A stretch of 64,000 bases of DNA from JACCZX01 sp963824935 (GTDB taxonomy: Bacteria; Pseudomonadota; Gammaproteobacteria; Burkholderiales; Burkholderiaceae_F): positions 62,001 to 126,000 of the forward strand of contig CAWGRF010000029.1 in the NCBI GenBank assembly GCA_963824935.1, read 5' to 3'. The position numbers were made by a program, and so were the translations under genes. Shown here piece by piece: positions 17,691 through 26,055 of the stretch. How positions within the stretch are numbered: position 1 is the first letter of the stretch; every line of letters starts with the position of its first letter. The notes under the pieces were generated by a model. That model made no database searches. It saw nothing but the letters and a program-made list of their open reading frames with translations, and was not told where the DNA came from.

Positions 17691-19217
17691 ATGGCGGAAC
17701 CTTTGATCATCGCAATGTCGGGCGCGACCGAGCTCGCGCTGCTGCCGGCGCTTGCCAATCGGCACGGCTGCATTACCGGTGCAACCGGCACCGGCAAGAC
17801 CGTGACGATGCAAAAGATGGCGGAGAGCTTCTCCAATATCGGCGTGCCGGTGTTTATGGCCGACATCAAGGGCGATTTCACCGGCATCGCGGCCGCAGGC
17901 GAGTTGAACGACAAGATGAAGGCGCGGCTCAAAGAGCGCTCGTTGCCCGAACCGCATTGGCAGGCGTGTCCCGTGACGCTGTGGGACATATGGGGCGAGC
18001 AAGGGCATCCGGTTCGGGCGACAGTGTCGGACATGGGGCCGCTGCTGTTTGCGCGCTTGCTCAATCTGAACGAGACGCAGGAGGGCGTGCTGGCGCTGGT
18101 GTTCAAGGTGGCCGATGACAACGGCCTGCTGCTGCTCGACCTGAAGGATCTGCGCGCGATCGTGCAGCACGTCGGCGACAACGCGGCACAGTTCAAGACG
18201 CAGTACGGCAATGTGTCGGCGGCGTCGATCGGCGCGATACAACGGGGATTGTTGCAGCTCGAAGAGCAGGGCGGCGATCGGTTTTTCGGCGAACCGATGC
18301 TCGATATTGCCGATCTGATGCAGGCGAGCGACGGCAAGGGCGTCGTCAATATCCTCGCGGCCGACAAGATGATGAACAACCCGCGGCTGTACGGCAGCTT
18401 TCTGCTGTGGCTGCTTGCCGAGTTGTTTGAAAATCTTCCGGAAGTCGGCGATCGCGACAAACCCAAGCTGGTGTTCTTCTTCGACGAAGCGCATCTGCTG
18501 TTCAAGGACGCACCGCAGGCGCTGCTGGAAAAAGTCGAGCAGGTCGTGCGGCTGATTCGGTCCAAGGGCGTCGGCGTTTTCTTCGTGACGCAAAACCCGC
18601 TCGACATTCCGGACAACGTGCTCGGCCAGCTCGGTAACCGGGTGCAGCACGCGTTGCGTGCATTTACGCCGCGCGATCAGAAAGCGGTGAAGTCGGTGGC
18701 CGAGACGATGCGGGCCAATCCGAAGCTCGATGCGACCAAGGCAATCCTCGAACTCGGCGTTGGCGAAGCGCTGGTCAGCCTTCTCGACGCCAAGGGCACG
18801 CCGGGTATCACGGAGCGCGCGTGGGTACTGCCACCGGGTTCGCAAATCGGTCCGATTACGCCGGATCAACGCAAGCAATTGATCAGCAAATCGGTCGTTG
18901 CCGGCGTGTACGAAAAAACGGTCGATCGCGAATCCGCGTTCGAGATGCTTAAGGCTCGCGCACAAAGCGCACCAGCGCCGGATGACGCCCGCGGCAGACC
19001 GACGACGTCTGCCCCAGCACCTTCGTCCGGCGGCGGAATGATGGGCGGACTGGGCGACATTCTGTTCGGCTCAACCGGGCCGCGCGGCGGCCGGCGCGAA
19101 GGCATGGTCGAAGCGATGAGCAAGAGCGCCGCACGCTCGGTCGGCTCGTCAATCGCGCGCGAGATCACGCGCGGTGTGCTTGGAAGTTTGCTGGGAGGCG
19201 CGCGCAGGCGACGTTGA
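17691..19217 (+). CDS. HerA-like DUF853 helicase/ATPase
   Basis: This 508-residue ATPase belongs to the YjgR/DUF853 branch of the HerA-FtsK superfamily. Walker A is GATGTGKT at residues 30-37, Walker B is LVFFFDEAHLLF near residue 262, and a VFFVTQNPLDIPDNVLGQLGNR sensor region follows near 300. The C-terminal tail is low-complexity and Gly/Ser-rich, then an amphipathic segment GSSIAREITRGVLGSLLGG. The cellular role of DUF853 proteins is not established; they are expected to form hexamers that translocate or remodel a substrate. No NurA-type nuclease or defence gene lies beside it. It is divergent from yebC with 120 bases between, and the next gene follows directly. Confidence 0.88.
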   Translation: MAEPLIIAMSGATELALLPALANRHGCITGATGTGKTVTMQKMAESFSNIGVPVFMADIKGDFTGIAAAGELNDKMKARLKERSLPEPHWQACPVTLWDIWGEQGHPVRATVSDMGPLLFARLLNLNETQEGVLALVFKVADDNGLLLLDLKDLRAIVQHVGDNAAQFKTQYGNVSAASIGAIQRGLLQLEEQGGDRFFGEPMLDIADLMQASDGKGVVNILAADKMMNNPRLYGSFLLWLLAELFENLPEVGDRDKPKLVFFFDEAHLLFKDAPQALLEKVEQVVRLIRSKGVGVFFVTQNPLDIPDNVLGQLGNRVQHALRAFTPRDQKAVKSVAETMRANPKLDATKAILELGVGEALVSLLDAKGTPGITERAWVLPPGSQIGPITPDQRKQLISKSVVAGVYEKTVDRESAFEMLKARAQSAPAPDDARGRPTTSAPAPSSGGGMMGGLGDILFGSTGPRGGRREGMVEAMSKSAARSVGSSIAREITRGVLGSLLGGARRRR

Positions 19218-19237
19218 CCGGCGCCGTGACAACTACG

Positions 19238-19702
19238 ATGTCGGAGCTGAGTGCGGCACTCGTGGCTATCGAGGCGTGGCCGCTATCCGAAGCGATTCGC
19301 CGCTCGGTGTGGACGTATCCAGCGCTCGAAACCATCCATATCGCGGCCTTTGCCACCGTTTTCGGCGCTTTGATGCTGCTCGAGCTGCGCGTTTTCGGCG
19401 CGGCGCCGGCCTTGCCGTTGCCGCCGCTGGCGCGGCTGGCGGTACCGGTCGCGCTGGTCGCATTCGCAGTCGCGGCGACCGTGGGGGTACTGATGCTGAT
19501 CTCCAGCGCCACAGAGGTCGTTCCGAACCCCGCGTTCCAGATCAAGCTTGCTCTGATCCTGATCGCCGGCGTCAACGCCTGGTGGTTTCATCGACGCGGC
19601 AGCCTTACGCTCCATGATGGCGTTGCGAAGGCGCAATCCTTGCTCTCTCTGGTGCTTTGGCTCGGGGTTATCACCTGCGGCCGTTTGATTGCATATATTT
19701 AG
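19238..19702 (+). CDS. Four-helix integral membrane protein (DUF6644-like)
   Basis: This protein of about 154 residues has four predicted membrane segments: ALETIHIAAFATVFGALMLLELRVFG, a segment around LVAFAVAATVGVLMLI, QIKLALILIAGVNAWWF and the C-terminal LLSLVLWLGVITCGRLIAYI. His residues in the first helix could bind heme, as proposed for related DUF families, but that is an inference. ATG 19238 is chosen; a TTG at 19214 overlapping the previous stop is an alternative that adds eight residues. It is closely followed by the DUF6152-type gene, whose ribosome site overlaps its stop, so the two are probably translated together. Confidence 0.65.
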   Translation: MSELSAALVAIEAWPLSEAIRRSVWTYPALETIHIAAFATVFGALMLLELRVFGAAPALPLPPLARLAVPVALVAFAVAATVGVLMLISSATEVVPNPAFQIKLALILIAGVNAWWFHRRGSLTLHDGVAKAQSLLSLVLWLGVITCGRLIAYI

Positions 19703-19710
19703 GAGATACG

Positions 19711-20175
19711 ATGAAGCGTCGTTACTTTGTTCATCTCGTTGCCGGCGCGCTGCTCGCTGCGCCGGTGCTTGCGCATCACGGCTGGTCGAGCTTTGATCAG
19801 ACCAAGCCGCTTTACTTGAGTGGAACATTGACCCAGGTTCGCTGGCAAAACCCACATCCTGAAGTCGTGCTGCGCGTTGATACGACGACGCTGCCGGACG
19901 GATTGGCAACCCGTGCGCTGCCGGCGCAACAGCAGCCGGTCGATATCGACGCAATACGGAAGAACGTGCAGGTGCCTGCCAACGCCGCCGGTGTGTGGGA
20001 AATCGAGTTCGCGCCGCTGTCGCGCATGCAACAGTGGGGCGTCGCGCAGCCGAAGGTCGGTGACCGCATCGAAGTGATCGGCTACGCCCTGGCCGATGGG
20101 AAACGCGTTCTGCGCGCCGAATATCTGTTCGCGAACGGCAAGGCCTATGGGCTACGCTCTTCTCCGACCAATTAG
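19711..20175 (+). CDS. Secreted DUF6152-like protein
   Basis: This 154-residue protein has a signal peptide (MKRRYFVHLVAGALLAAPVLA, cut before HHGWSSFD). The mature protein begins HHGWSSFD and contains GTLTQVRWQNPHPEVVLRV, a pattern I associate with DUF6152 proteins (periplasmic, small beta fold). Their function is unknown, though the His-rich N-terminus suggests metal binding. An AGGAG at 19701-19705 sits six bases before ATG 19711. Linkage with a DUF6644-like membrane protein is a pairing I recall from other Proteobacteria. A terminator follows at 20205. Confidence 0.65.
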   Translation: MKRRYFVHLVAGALLAAPVLAHHGWSSFDQTKPLYLSGTLTQVRWQNPHPEVVLRVDTTTLPDGLATRALPAQQQPVDIDAIRKNVQVPANAAGVWEIEFAPLSRMQQWGVAQPKVGDRIEVIGYALADGKRVLRAEYLFANGKAYGLRSSPTN

Positions 20176-20204
20176 CGGGCCTAAACCCTTTATTCGCTGA
20201 TTTA

Positions 20205-20233
20205 GCACTCGCGTTGAACGAGTGCTTTTGTTT
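20205..20233 (+). terminator. Rho-independent terminator after the DUF6152-like gene
   Basis: GCACTCG (20205-20211) pairs with CGAGTGC (20219-20225) across a seven-base loop and is followed by TTTTGTTT. It separates the HerA/membrane-protein group from the AAA+ gene that starts 99 bases later. Confidence 0.8.
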
Positions 20234-20331
20234 CGCGCGTCTTTTCGCCTGCTACAGGTGAGGGTTTTACATGTATACCGTTGATGCGTTCCAACGTTGT
20301 GTCGTTAGGGAAGACTCGAACGGAGGTTCAG

Positions 20332-21321
20332 ATGAGCGTACCCGCGGTGATCCCCGCGCCGATTTCGATCGCTGGGTTCAAGGACGTTTATCAGATACCG
20401 CACGTCGAAGAGGCGCTGACGGGTTTGCAGGAGCTCGGGTCTAACGCATGCGAGGCGTTACGCGCCACGTATGTTCGGATGATCCGCAGCGGTGGCCAGC
20501 GATTCGTGATCAAGCCGTCGACGCTGCCGGATATCGATGCGCTGTTGGAGGAACTGCCTAACTTCGAAGCCCCACTGTCCGACATCCGCAAGCAGCTGGC
20601 CTTGTGTTTGTCATCTGACGACCCGCTCGAGCTCGAGCCCATCTTGCTGCTCGGCGATCCGGGTATCGGCAAGACGCACTTCGCGCGCCGGCTGGCCAAG
20701 CTACTCGGCACGGGCTACAACTTTATAGGGATGAGTTCGCTGACGGCAGGATGGATTCTGTCCGGCGCGTCGGCGCAATGGAAAAACGCGAAACCCGGCA
20801 AGGTGTTCGATGCGCTGGTCAACGGCGACTACGCCAATCCGGTCATTGTCGTCGATGAGATCGACAAGGCGGGCGCCGATTCGCAGTACGACCCGCTCGG
20901 CAGCCTTTACACATTGCTCGAGCACGACACGGCAGCCGAATTTATCGACGAATTTGTTGAGGTACCGATCGACGCCGCCGATGTGGTCTGGATCGCCACG
21001 GCCAACCATGCGAACGCGATTCCGTCACCGATTCTGAATCGGATGAATGTGTACGCGATCGATGCGCCCGACCATGATGGCTCGCGCCGCATCGCGCAGT
21101 GCATCTATGAAGAGTTGCGTAGCGAGCACGCATGGGGACGCGCGTTTCCGGACCAGCTCGCGACCGACAGCCTCGACCGGCTGGCGAAACTGAAACCGCG
21201 CGAAATGCGGCGCGTACTGCTCGCTGCATTCGGCAACGCCAAACTGGCGGGCCGCGATGAAGTGCGGGCCGAGGACATCACCGAAGAGCGCGCAGCGAAG
21301 AAGGTGCGCATCGGGTTTTGA
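20332..21321 (+). CDS. Orphan AAA+ ATPase, Lon-like ATPase domain without protease
   Basis: This 329-residue AAA+ protein uses ATG 20332, five bases after GGAGG (20322-20326); the in-frame TTG/ATG at 20281-20284 has no such site. Walker A is GDPGIGKTHFARRL around residues 108-121, Walker B is PVIVVDEIDKAG at 170-180, and a sensor-1 region VVWIATANHANAIPSPILNR lies near 235. The C-terminal lid carries LKPREMRRVLLAAFGNA. The ATPase core resembles that of Lon, but there is no Lon N-domain and no Ser-Lys protease domain. The first 100 residues could be a specific adaptor region. Its partner is not apparent and it is transcribed alone. Confidence 0.8.
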   Translation: MSVPAVIPAPISIAGFKDVYQIPHVEEALTGLQELGSNACEALRATYVRMIRSGGQRFVIKPSTLPDIDALLEELPNFEAPLSDIRKQLALCLSSDDPLELEPILLLGDPGIGKTHFARRLAKLLGTGYNFIGMSSLTAGWILSGASAQWKNAKPGKVFDALVNGDYANPVIVVDEIDKAGADSQYDPLGSLYTLLEHDTAAEFIDEFVEVPIDAADVVWIATANHANAIPSPILNRMNVYAIDAPDHDGSRRIAQCIYEELRSEHAWGRAFPDQLATDSLDRLAKLKPREMRRVLLAAFGNAKLAGRDEVRAEDITEERAAKKVRIGF

Positions 21322-21362
21322 CGCTGAAGCGCCAAACGAGTGATGTGGCGCTAGCGGTGCAC

Positions 21363-21824
21363 CTATTTGGCGGGCGCGCGCGCCGCTGTCCTGCCGGCCG
21401 CTACCTTTTTGTACACCGGCCCCCATAAAGGATGACCGACTTCCGCATCGGTTAGCCTGAAGCCAGGATCGGCGGCGAATGCGGCGCGAAACGCCGCCTC
21501 ACATTCTGCCGCCCGATCGTATGCGCACGCGATGAAGGCCAGATGCTTGTTTGCGGCTGCGATGTCGTTGCGATCGCGCAGACCTTCGCCCAGCGCGCGC
21601 TTGAACATCACTTCGGCGCGCTCGTACTGGCCGTCTTCGTAGAACCGCATGCCGTTGATGAAAGCGCGTTCGGCGGGCTGTTCATACAGACGGGCGATGC
21701 TGATCGATGGCGGCGGTGCCGGGGGCGGTGCGGGCGGCGGGTCGAGCAGCGCGCAACCACCCAACCCGACTCCGAGCAGCGTGACGGTGCCGAGTCGGTG
21801 CAGCGCGCAGGCGAGACTGTTCAT
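21363..21824 (-). CDS. TssQ-like (T6SS-associated) TPR lipoprotein
   Basis: This 153-residue lipoprotein has a signal peptide ending Leu-Gly-Gly-Cys (Cys24), then a Pro/Ala-rich tether (DPPPAPPPAPPP) and one or two TPR-like helical pairs (RAFINGMRFYEDGQYERAEVMFKRAL, then a cysteine-containing CAYDRAAECEAAFRAAF). The end GHPLWGPVYKKV matches what I remember of the TssQ family of T6SS-associated lipoproteins; this is memory, not a search. It probably sits on the outer membrane facing the periplasm. Its ATG overlaps the stop of the pseudokinase gene by one base (TGATG), so the two are translationally coupled. No T6SS structural gene is present in the window. Confidence 0.7.
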   Translation of the reverse strand: MNSLACALHRLGTVTLLGVGLGGCALLDPPPAPPPAPPPSISIARLYEQPAERAFINGMRFYEDGQYERAEVMFKRALGEGLRDRNDIAAANKHLAFIACAYDRAAECEAAFRAAFAADPGFRLTDAEVGHPLWGPVYKKVAAGRTAARAPAK

Positions 21825-23296
21825 CAGTGAAACGAGTGGCTGATCCGCTGCGGACGCTCGGGTGCAATGTCGACTTGCGCGACATACGGCTGCCGCTGTC
21901 CATTGCGCAATTCGATCGTGTACCGCCCCGCGGGCAACGAGAGCTGCACGAGTGGCGGCGTGGTCCCCTGTCGCGCGCCATCGACAAAGACTTCGCCCCA
22001 CGGTGCGACCGCAAAGACCACCAGCCCCTTTTCCGATGGTGCCGCTTTCGCCTTCGATGCGCGGGCAGCATGGACACGGGGCGCAGACGTCTGGGATGTC
22101 GAGGCCGCTCGCTGGTCAGGCTGCGCCGAGGGTGGCGAATCCTGTACCGGTGCCGCTACTGGCGGAGAACTGCTTGTCGTCGACGTGGCTGGCTCAGCGG
22201 CCGGCGTCTGGCTGGCGACGGGTACCGGCGATGACGCGCTCGGTCCGCCGGTTCCGCGCGACGCGGCGCCGAACGCCGCGATCAACGCAATCGCGCACGC
22301 TGCAACGCTGAGAGCGGCGTAATTGAGCCAGCGCGAAGGCGGCGAGCGCCTGCCTTGCGCTATTGATTGCATGCCCACGCTTGCAACACGAATCGATCTT
22401 GGTGGCGCGATTTCGAGCCGAGCGGGCATGCCGGTAATCGTCAATACGCTCGCCGGCTGGTTACCGCGATTGCCCCACAGGAACGTAGTCAGCGCATTGC
22501 GAAACTGCGCAGCGGTGCCGAAAGGCCGAGCACCGTTCAGCTCGAGCGCATTCTCGGCAATCTCGGCGAGCGCAAGGGGTGCTGCCGGCCTCATCTCGAG
22601 GATCGGGCTCTCGCCGCTCTTGCGTGCACGCAGCGCATTGAGATCGGGGCGCGTTCCGGTCAGCAGCAGGAACAAAAGTGCGCCGAGCGCCCGAATATCC
22701 TTGCGGCGCGCTTCCGGTCCAAGCTCGTTCTGAAAATACGGCAGCATTGACTTCGTGCCGGTCAGCTCAAAGTCGCCGGTGGCGCCGCTGTCGATCCAGC
22801 CGCCGAAGCCCATCACCTTCGGCAGCCGGTCGGCCCCCTGCAGGTAGATGCGCGAAGGCGCCAGATGTCCGTGTGGCACGCCGCGCGAGTGCGCGTGCTC
22901 GACAGCGTCGGCCACGCGCGCCGCGATATCGGCAGCCTGCAGCACACCGGGCCGAAAACCTTCTTGCATTGCCTCGTCGAGCAGCTTGCCGTCGACTCGC
23001 TCCAGTGCCAGATATCCAACATTACGCACGTGGCCAGCGTCGAACACGGTGACGATATGCGGATGATGCAAACGGCCGGCAGCCTGCGCCTGTCGCATGA
23101 ACGCCTGTTCGATTCGCTCGTGTCCCGCTGACTCCTCGCCGCTGCGCGGCCGCAGTTGAACGGCTTTCAACACCAGTTCGCGATTGAGCACCGGATCGAG
23201 CGCCAAATACGCAACCGTGTGGCGATCACGCCGCAACTCGCGCAGGATCGAATAACGGCCGATCAGCTTCAGATTCTGGCTAAGCGCTTCGGGCAT
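21824..23296 (-). CDS. Membrane Ser/Thr pseudokinase with periplasmic PEGA domain
   Basis: This 490-residue protein has the same architecture as its neighbour at 23368-24819: kinase fold (about residues 12-275), one membrane helix (about 325-345), a Pro/Ala/Ser linker and a C-terminal PEGA domain (GEVFVDGARQGTTPPLVQLSLPAG). The kinase motifs are degraded. The glycine loop is LRRDRHTVAY, the alpha-C Glu is Gln69, the HRD loop is HGHLAPSR (catalytic Asp and Asn lost), and DFG is MGFG (metal Asp lost). The beta-3 lysine (Lys44) remains. It should bind partners rather than phosphorylate. It follows the active kinase by 71 bases and overlaps the lipoprotein gene, so it may link the kinase to an outer-membrane sensor. 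Confidence 0.88.
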   Translation of the reverse strand: MPEALSQNLKLIGRYSILRELRRDRHTVAYLALDPVLNRELVLKAVQLRPRSGEESAGHERIEQAFMRQAQAAGRLHHPHIVTVFDAGHVRNVGYLALERVDGKLLDEAMQEGFRPGVLQAADIAARVADAVEHAHSRGVPHGHLAPSRIYLQGADRLPKVMGFGGWIDSGATGDFELTGTKSMLPYFQNELGPEARRKDIRALGALLFLLLTGTRPDLNALRARKSGESPILEMRPAAPLALAEIAENALELNGARPFGTAAQFRNALTTFLWGNRGNQPASVLTITGMPARLEIAPPRSIRVASVGMQSIAQGRRSPPSRWLNYAALSVAACAIALIAAFGAASRGTGGPSASSPVPVASQTPAAEPATSTTSSSPPVAAPVQDSPPSAQPDQRAASTSQTSAPRVHAARASKAKAAPSEKGLVVFAVAPWGEVFVDGARQGTTPPLVQLSLPAGRYTIELRNGQRQPYVAQVDIAPERPQRISHSFH

Positions 23297-23367
23297 CGCC
23301 TCAGGCTAGCCGATAGTCGGCCACATCACAATCAACGGCAGTGGACAAAAAGCGCGCTGAAAGGACA

Positions 23368-24819
23368 CTAAAAGCGGTGTTGCAGCGTAAGAGTCTCGCC
23401 CGATCGGACCTCGACGCGCGCAACAAACGGCGGCGCTGCGGCGTTGCGTATCTCGATCGTGTGCACTCCCGGCGCCAATGACAACTGTGTCAGCGGTGGA
23501 GACACACCGCGCGACGCGCCGTCGACGTTGATCTCGCCCCAGGGCGAAACTGCTAATGCGACGGTGCCGTTGGGCGGCGGCGCAATCGGCTGGACGACCG
23601 TTTCGATCTTGCGGCGCAAGCCGGCTTTTGCGTCGCTTGCTGGTGGGCTCGGCGGTGACGCGGCGGCTGTATCGGTTGGCTGCGGCGGCTGCGGCTCGAT
23701 CGGCGGCGCCGGCGTGACGGGTAGCGGCGCAGCAGCAGCGGGCTCAGCAATCGACGCGCGTGGGGGCTGGACCGGTTCGCGTTCTCGCAATAGCGCCGCG
23801 AGCAGCACAATCAGCGCGACCGCGGAGATGACGCCTGCCGCGATCACACGCCGGTTTCGTGCGGGTCTGCGACTCGACGCAACACTCGTTCGCGGCTCGC
23901 TCGGTCGCAGCGTTATCGAACCATCGGCCGGTTGCGCGCGCGAGCCATCGACGAAATCGGCCAACGCATTGCGCAGATCCGACGCTTTTTGATAGCGCGC
24001 CGCAGGCTCCCTGGCCATCGCCTTGCGCACGATCTCGGCCAGAGCCGGCGGCGTTTCAGGGCGAACCCGATCGACCGCCTTTGGATTCGCTGCGAGCACC
24101 TGGTCCAGTGTTTCATCGACGCTGCGGCCGTCGAACGCACGCCGCCCGCACAGCAGTTCGTACAGGATCGTGCCGAGCGAAAAAATGTCGCTGCGCGCAT
24201 CGAGCGGCGCCCCGTCTGCTTGCTCGGGTGACATGTAATTGGGAGTGCCGACCAACTGGCGCGTGCCACGCTTCATCTCGGGCATCGGCGCCAGCGCAGT
24301 GCCGAAGTCAAGCAGCTTCGGTTTCAGATCGCGAGACAGAAAAATGTTGCTCGGCTTGATGTCGCGATGAACCAGGCCGCGCTTGTTCGCATAGTGGATC
24401 GCGTCGGCCACCCGCATCATCATCGCCGCTGACTGGCGCGGGCTCATCCGGTTGCCGCTGGCAAGGTATTCATGCAAGTCCTGCCCATGCAGCCGTTCCA
24501 TCGCGATATACGCAAACGTATCGCTTTTACCTGCGTCATACACCGTGACGATGCTCGGATGGCTCATGCCGCCGGCCGACTTCGCCTCATGCAGAAAACT
24601 CGCTTCGATCTGCGTGCGAAACTGATCCTCTCGCGCGAGCGGAATGATCTTGATCGCGACTTCGCGCGCAAGAACCGGGTCGTGCGCGGCATACACGACG
24701 CCATAGGAACCGCGCCCGATCTCATTCAGAATCGTGAAGCGGCCAATCGTCTTCGGCGGTGCGGGCACCGGCAAATCGATCGGGTCCAACGGAACGGTGG
24801 CGGTCACGGGTTCTGACAT
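23368..24819 (-). CDS. Membrane-anchored Ser/Thr protein kinase with PEGA domain
   Basis: This 483-residue Hanks-type kinase has all catalytic elements: glycine loop GRGSYG (residues 35-40), Lys57 in VAIK, Glu78 on alpha-C, HRDIKPSN with Asp153, DFG with Asp171, and YMSPEQ closing the activation segment. After the kinase domain (about 28-290) come one membrane helix (about 332-352), a Pro-rich periplasmic linker and a PEGA domain at the C-terminus (GEINVDGASRGVSPPLTQLSL). PEGA domains are thought to bind cell-surface ligands. ATG 24819 was chosen over 24843 because MSEPV is a more usual start; a ribosome site is not decisive. It is 63 bases downstream of the ABC permease and directly upstream of its pseudokinase paralogue. 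Confidence 0.93.
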   Translation of the reverse strand: MSEPVTATVPLDPIDLPVPAPPKTIGRFTILNEIGRGSYGVVYAAHDPVLAREVAIKIIPLAREDQFRTQIEASFLHEAKSAGGMSHPSIVTVYDAGKSDTFAYIAMERLHGQDLHEYLASGNRMSPRQSAAMMMRVADAIHYANKRGLVHRDIKPSNIFLSRDLKPKLLDFGTALAPMPEMKRGTRQLVGTPNYMSPEQADGAPLDARSDIFSLGTILYELLCGRRAFDGRSVDETLDQVLAANPKAVDRVRPETPPALAEIVRKAMAREPAARYQKASDLRNALADFVDGSRAQPADGSITLRPSEPRTSVASSRRPARNRRVIAAGVISAVALIVLLAALLREREPVQPPRASIAEPAAAAPLPVTPAPPIEPQPPQPTDTAAASPPSPPASDAKAGLRRKIETVVQPIAPPPNGTVALAVSPWGEINVDGASRGVSPPLTQLSLAPGVHTIEIRNAAAPPFVARVEVRSGETLTLQHRF

Positions 24820-24882
24820 CGGCGGCCGATTATCGCACTGCATCGGAGGTGTGATCCCGCAAATTGTTCGGGAACCTTGTTG

Positions 24883-26055
24883 CTATCGCGAGAAAATAAT
24901 CCGCTCGTTACGCAACAGGCGAGCTTGAGCCCAAAGTGCAATGGCCGTGATGGCAAGCGCGATCGCGCCGGGCAGCGCGATGTCGATTGCAGACACCGTC
25001 TCGCCGCGCAGCGCGCGCATCATCACCGCCTGCTGTGCCATCGCTGGCACGAACAATTGCCATGCGGCGTCGCGAATCGAGATGAACAGCGGCACGATTG
25101 GCGTGAAGTTGACCAGCATCGCGAGATACGTCGCATAGGTCTGGGCCTCTTTATGGCTGCGCCCGTAGGTCGCCGCCAGCATGTTGACGGAGGCGATCAT
25201 TGCCGAAAATGGAAGCAGCATCACGATGAACAGCGCGAACTCATCGAGTCCGAACTGCATCAGCGCCGACAGGTTCTCGCTGCGTATGAATTGCATGGCC
25301 GTTTTGAAGCCGATTAAGGTCAGCACGACGACGGTGGCCGAACACAATGCAACGACCGCCCATTTTCCCAGCACGACGGCGCCGGTTGACACCGGATTCA
25401 TCAGCAGCGGCTCGAGCGAGCCGCGCTCGCGCTCGCCGGCCGTTACATCGATCGCCACGCTGATTGCGCCGGCTACCGATCCGAGCAGCGCCAGCCAGGG
25501 AACCAGGAACAGTAACTGCGCACCACGCGCCTGACTGCTCGCCAGGTTGACTTCATCGATCTCGATCGCCGCCATCACCTGCGGGCTGACTCCGCGCGCC
25601 AGCAGGCGTTGAATCCCGAGCTCGCGCGTGAAACCGCGCACAATGTTCAGCGCGGCGCGCGTGGCCGGCTGCGCCTTGGTTGCGGTTTCATCGAACATCA
25701 CCTGCAGCCGGACCGTCTCACCCGCCGCCAGCCGTGCCTCGAAGTTGGCGGGCACGACGATGACGGCGTTCTGCAGGTGTCCTGACTTTATCTGCGCTGC
25801 ATAGTCGTCGGGCGCGTCCTTGACGGTCGCGCCGGCACGCTGCATGAAGTTGATCAGAGTCGGCCCCGCGCTGCTGTTGGCGACGTAGACCTCGCGCTTG
25901 GCTGCACCTTCTTCGACGCTCGAGATGAAGATCGATAGAAGAAACAGCGTCAGCGGTCCGGCAAGGATCGAGGTCACTAGCACGATCAGCCACGTACGAC
26001 GATCGCGCACCGCATCCTTGAGCTCCTTGCGAAACACGACCGCAGCGGTACCCAT
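24883..26055 (-). CDS. ABC-2 type (NatB-like) permease
   Basis: This 390-residue permease has one N-terminal membrane helix, a periplasmic domain of about 150 residues and five further helices at the C-terminus. It shows the ABC-2 signature VTAGERERGSLEPLLMNPVSTGAVVLGKW near residue 208, as in NatB and related exporters. It pairs with the ATPase encoded immediately upstream; the ATG overlaps that stop by one base. NatAB exports sodium in Bacillus, but family members move varied substrates, so the cargo here is unknown. It is followed by the kinase pair. Confidence 0.88.
   Translation of the reverse strand: MGTAAVVFRKELKDAVRDRRTWLIVLVTSILAGPLTLFLLSIFISSVEEGAAKREVYVANSSAGPTLINFMQRAGATVKDAPDDYAAQIKSGHLQNAVIVVPANFEARLAAGETVRLQVMFDETATKAQPATRAALNIVRGFTRELGIQRLLARGVSPQVMAAIEIDEVNLASSQARGAQLLFLVPWLALLGSVAGAISVAIDVTAGERERGSLEPLLMNPVSTGAVVLGKWAVVALCSATVVVLTLIGFKTAMQFIRSENLSALMQFGLDEFALFIVMLLPFSAMIASVNMLAATYGRSHKEAQTYATYLAMLVNFTPIVPLFISIRDAAWQLFVPAMAQQAVMMRALRGETVSAIDIALPGAIALAITAIALWAQARLLRNERIIFSR

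Noticed and set aside
17691..21321. A HerA-based antiphage defence system
   Set aside because: No Sir2, NurA, DUF4297 or other effector accompanies the HerA-like gene; the neighbours are membrane and periplasmic proteins and a housekeeping operon.
20332..21321. Lon protease
   Set aside because: The ATPase core is Lon-like but the protein ends after the lid; there is no N-domain and no Ser-Lys protease domain.
21363..24819. A type VI secretion gene cluster
   Set aside because: Only a TssQ-like lipoprotein and kinases are present; no TssB, TssC, VgrG, ClpV, FHA or phosphatase gene is in the window.
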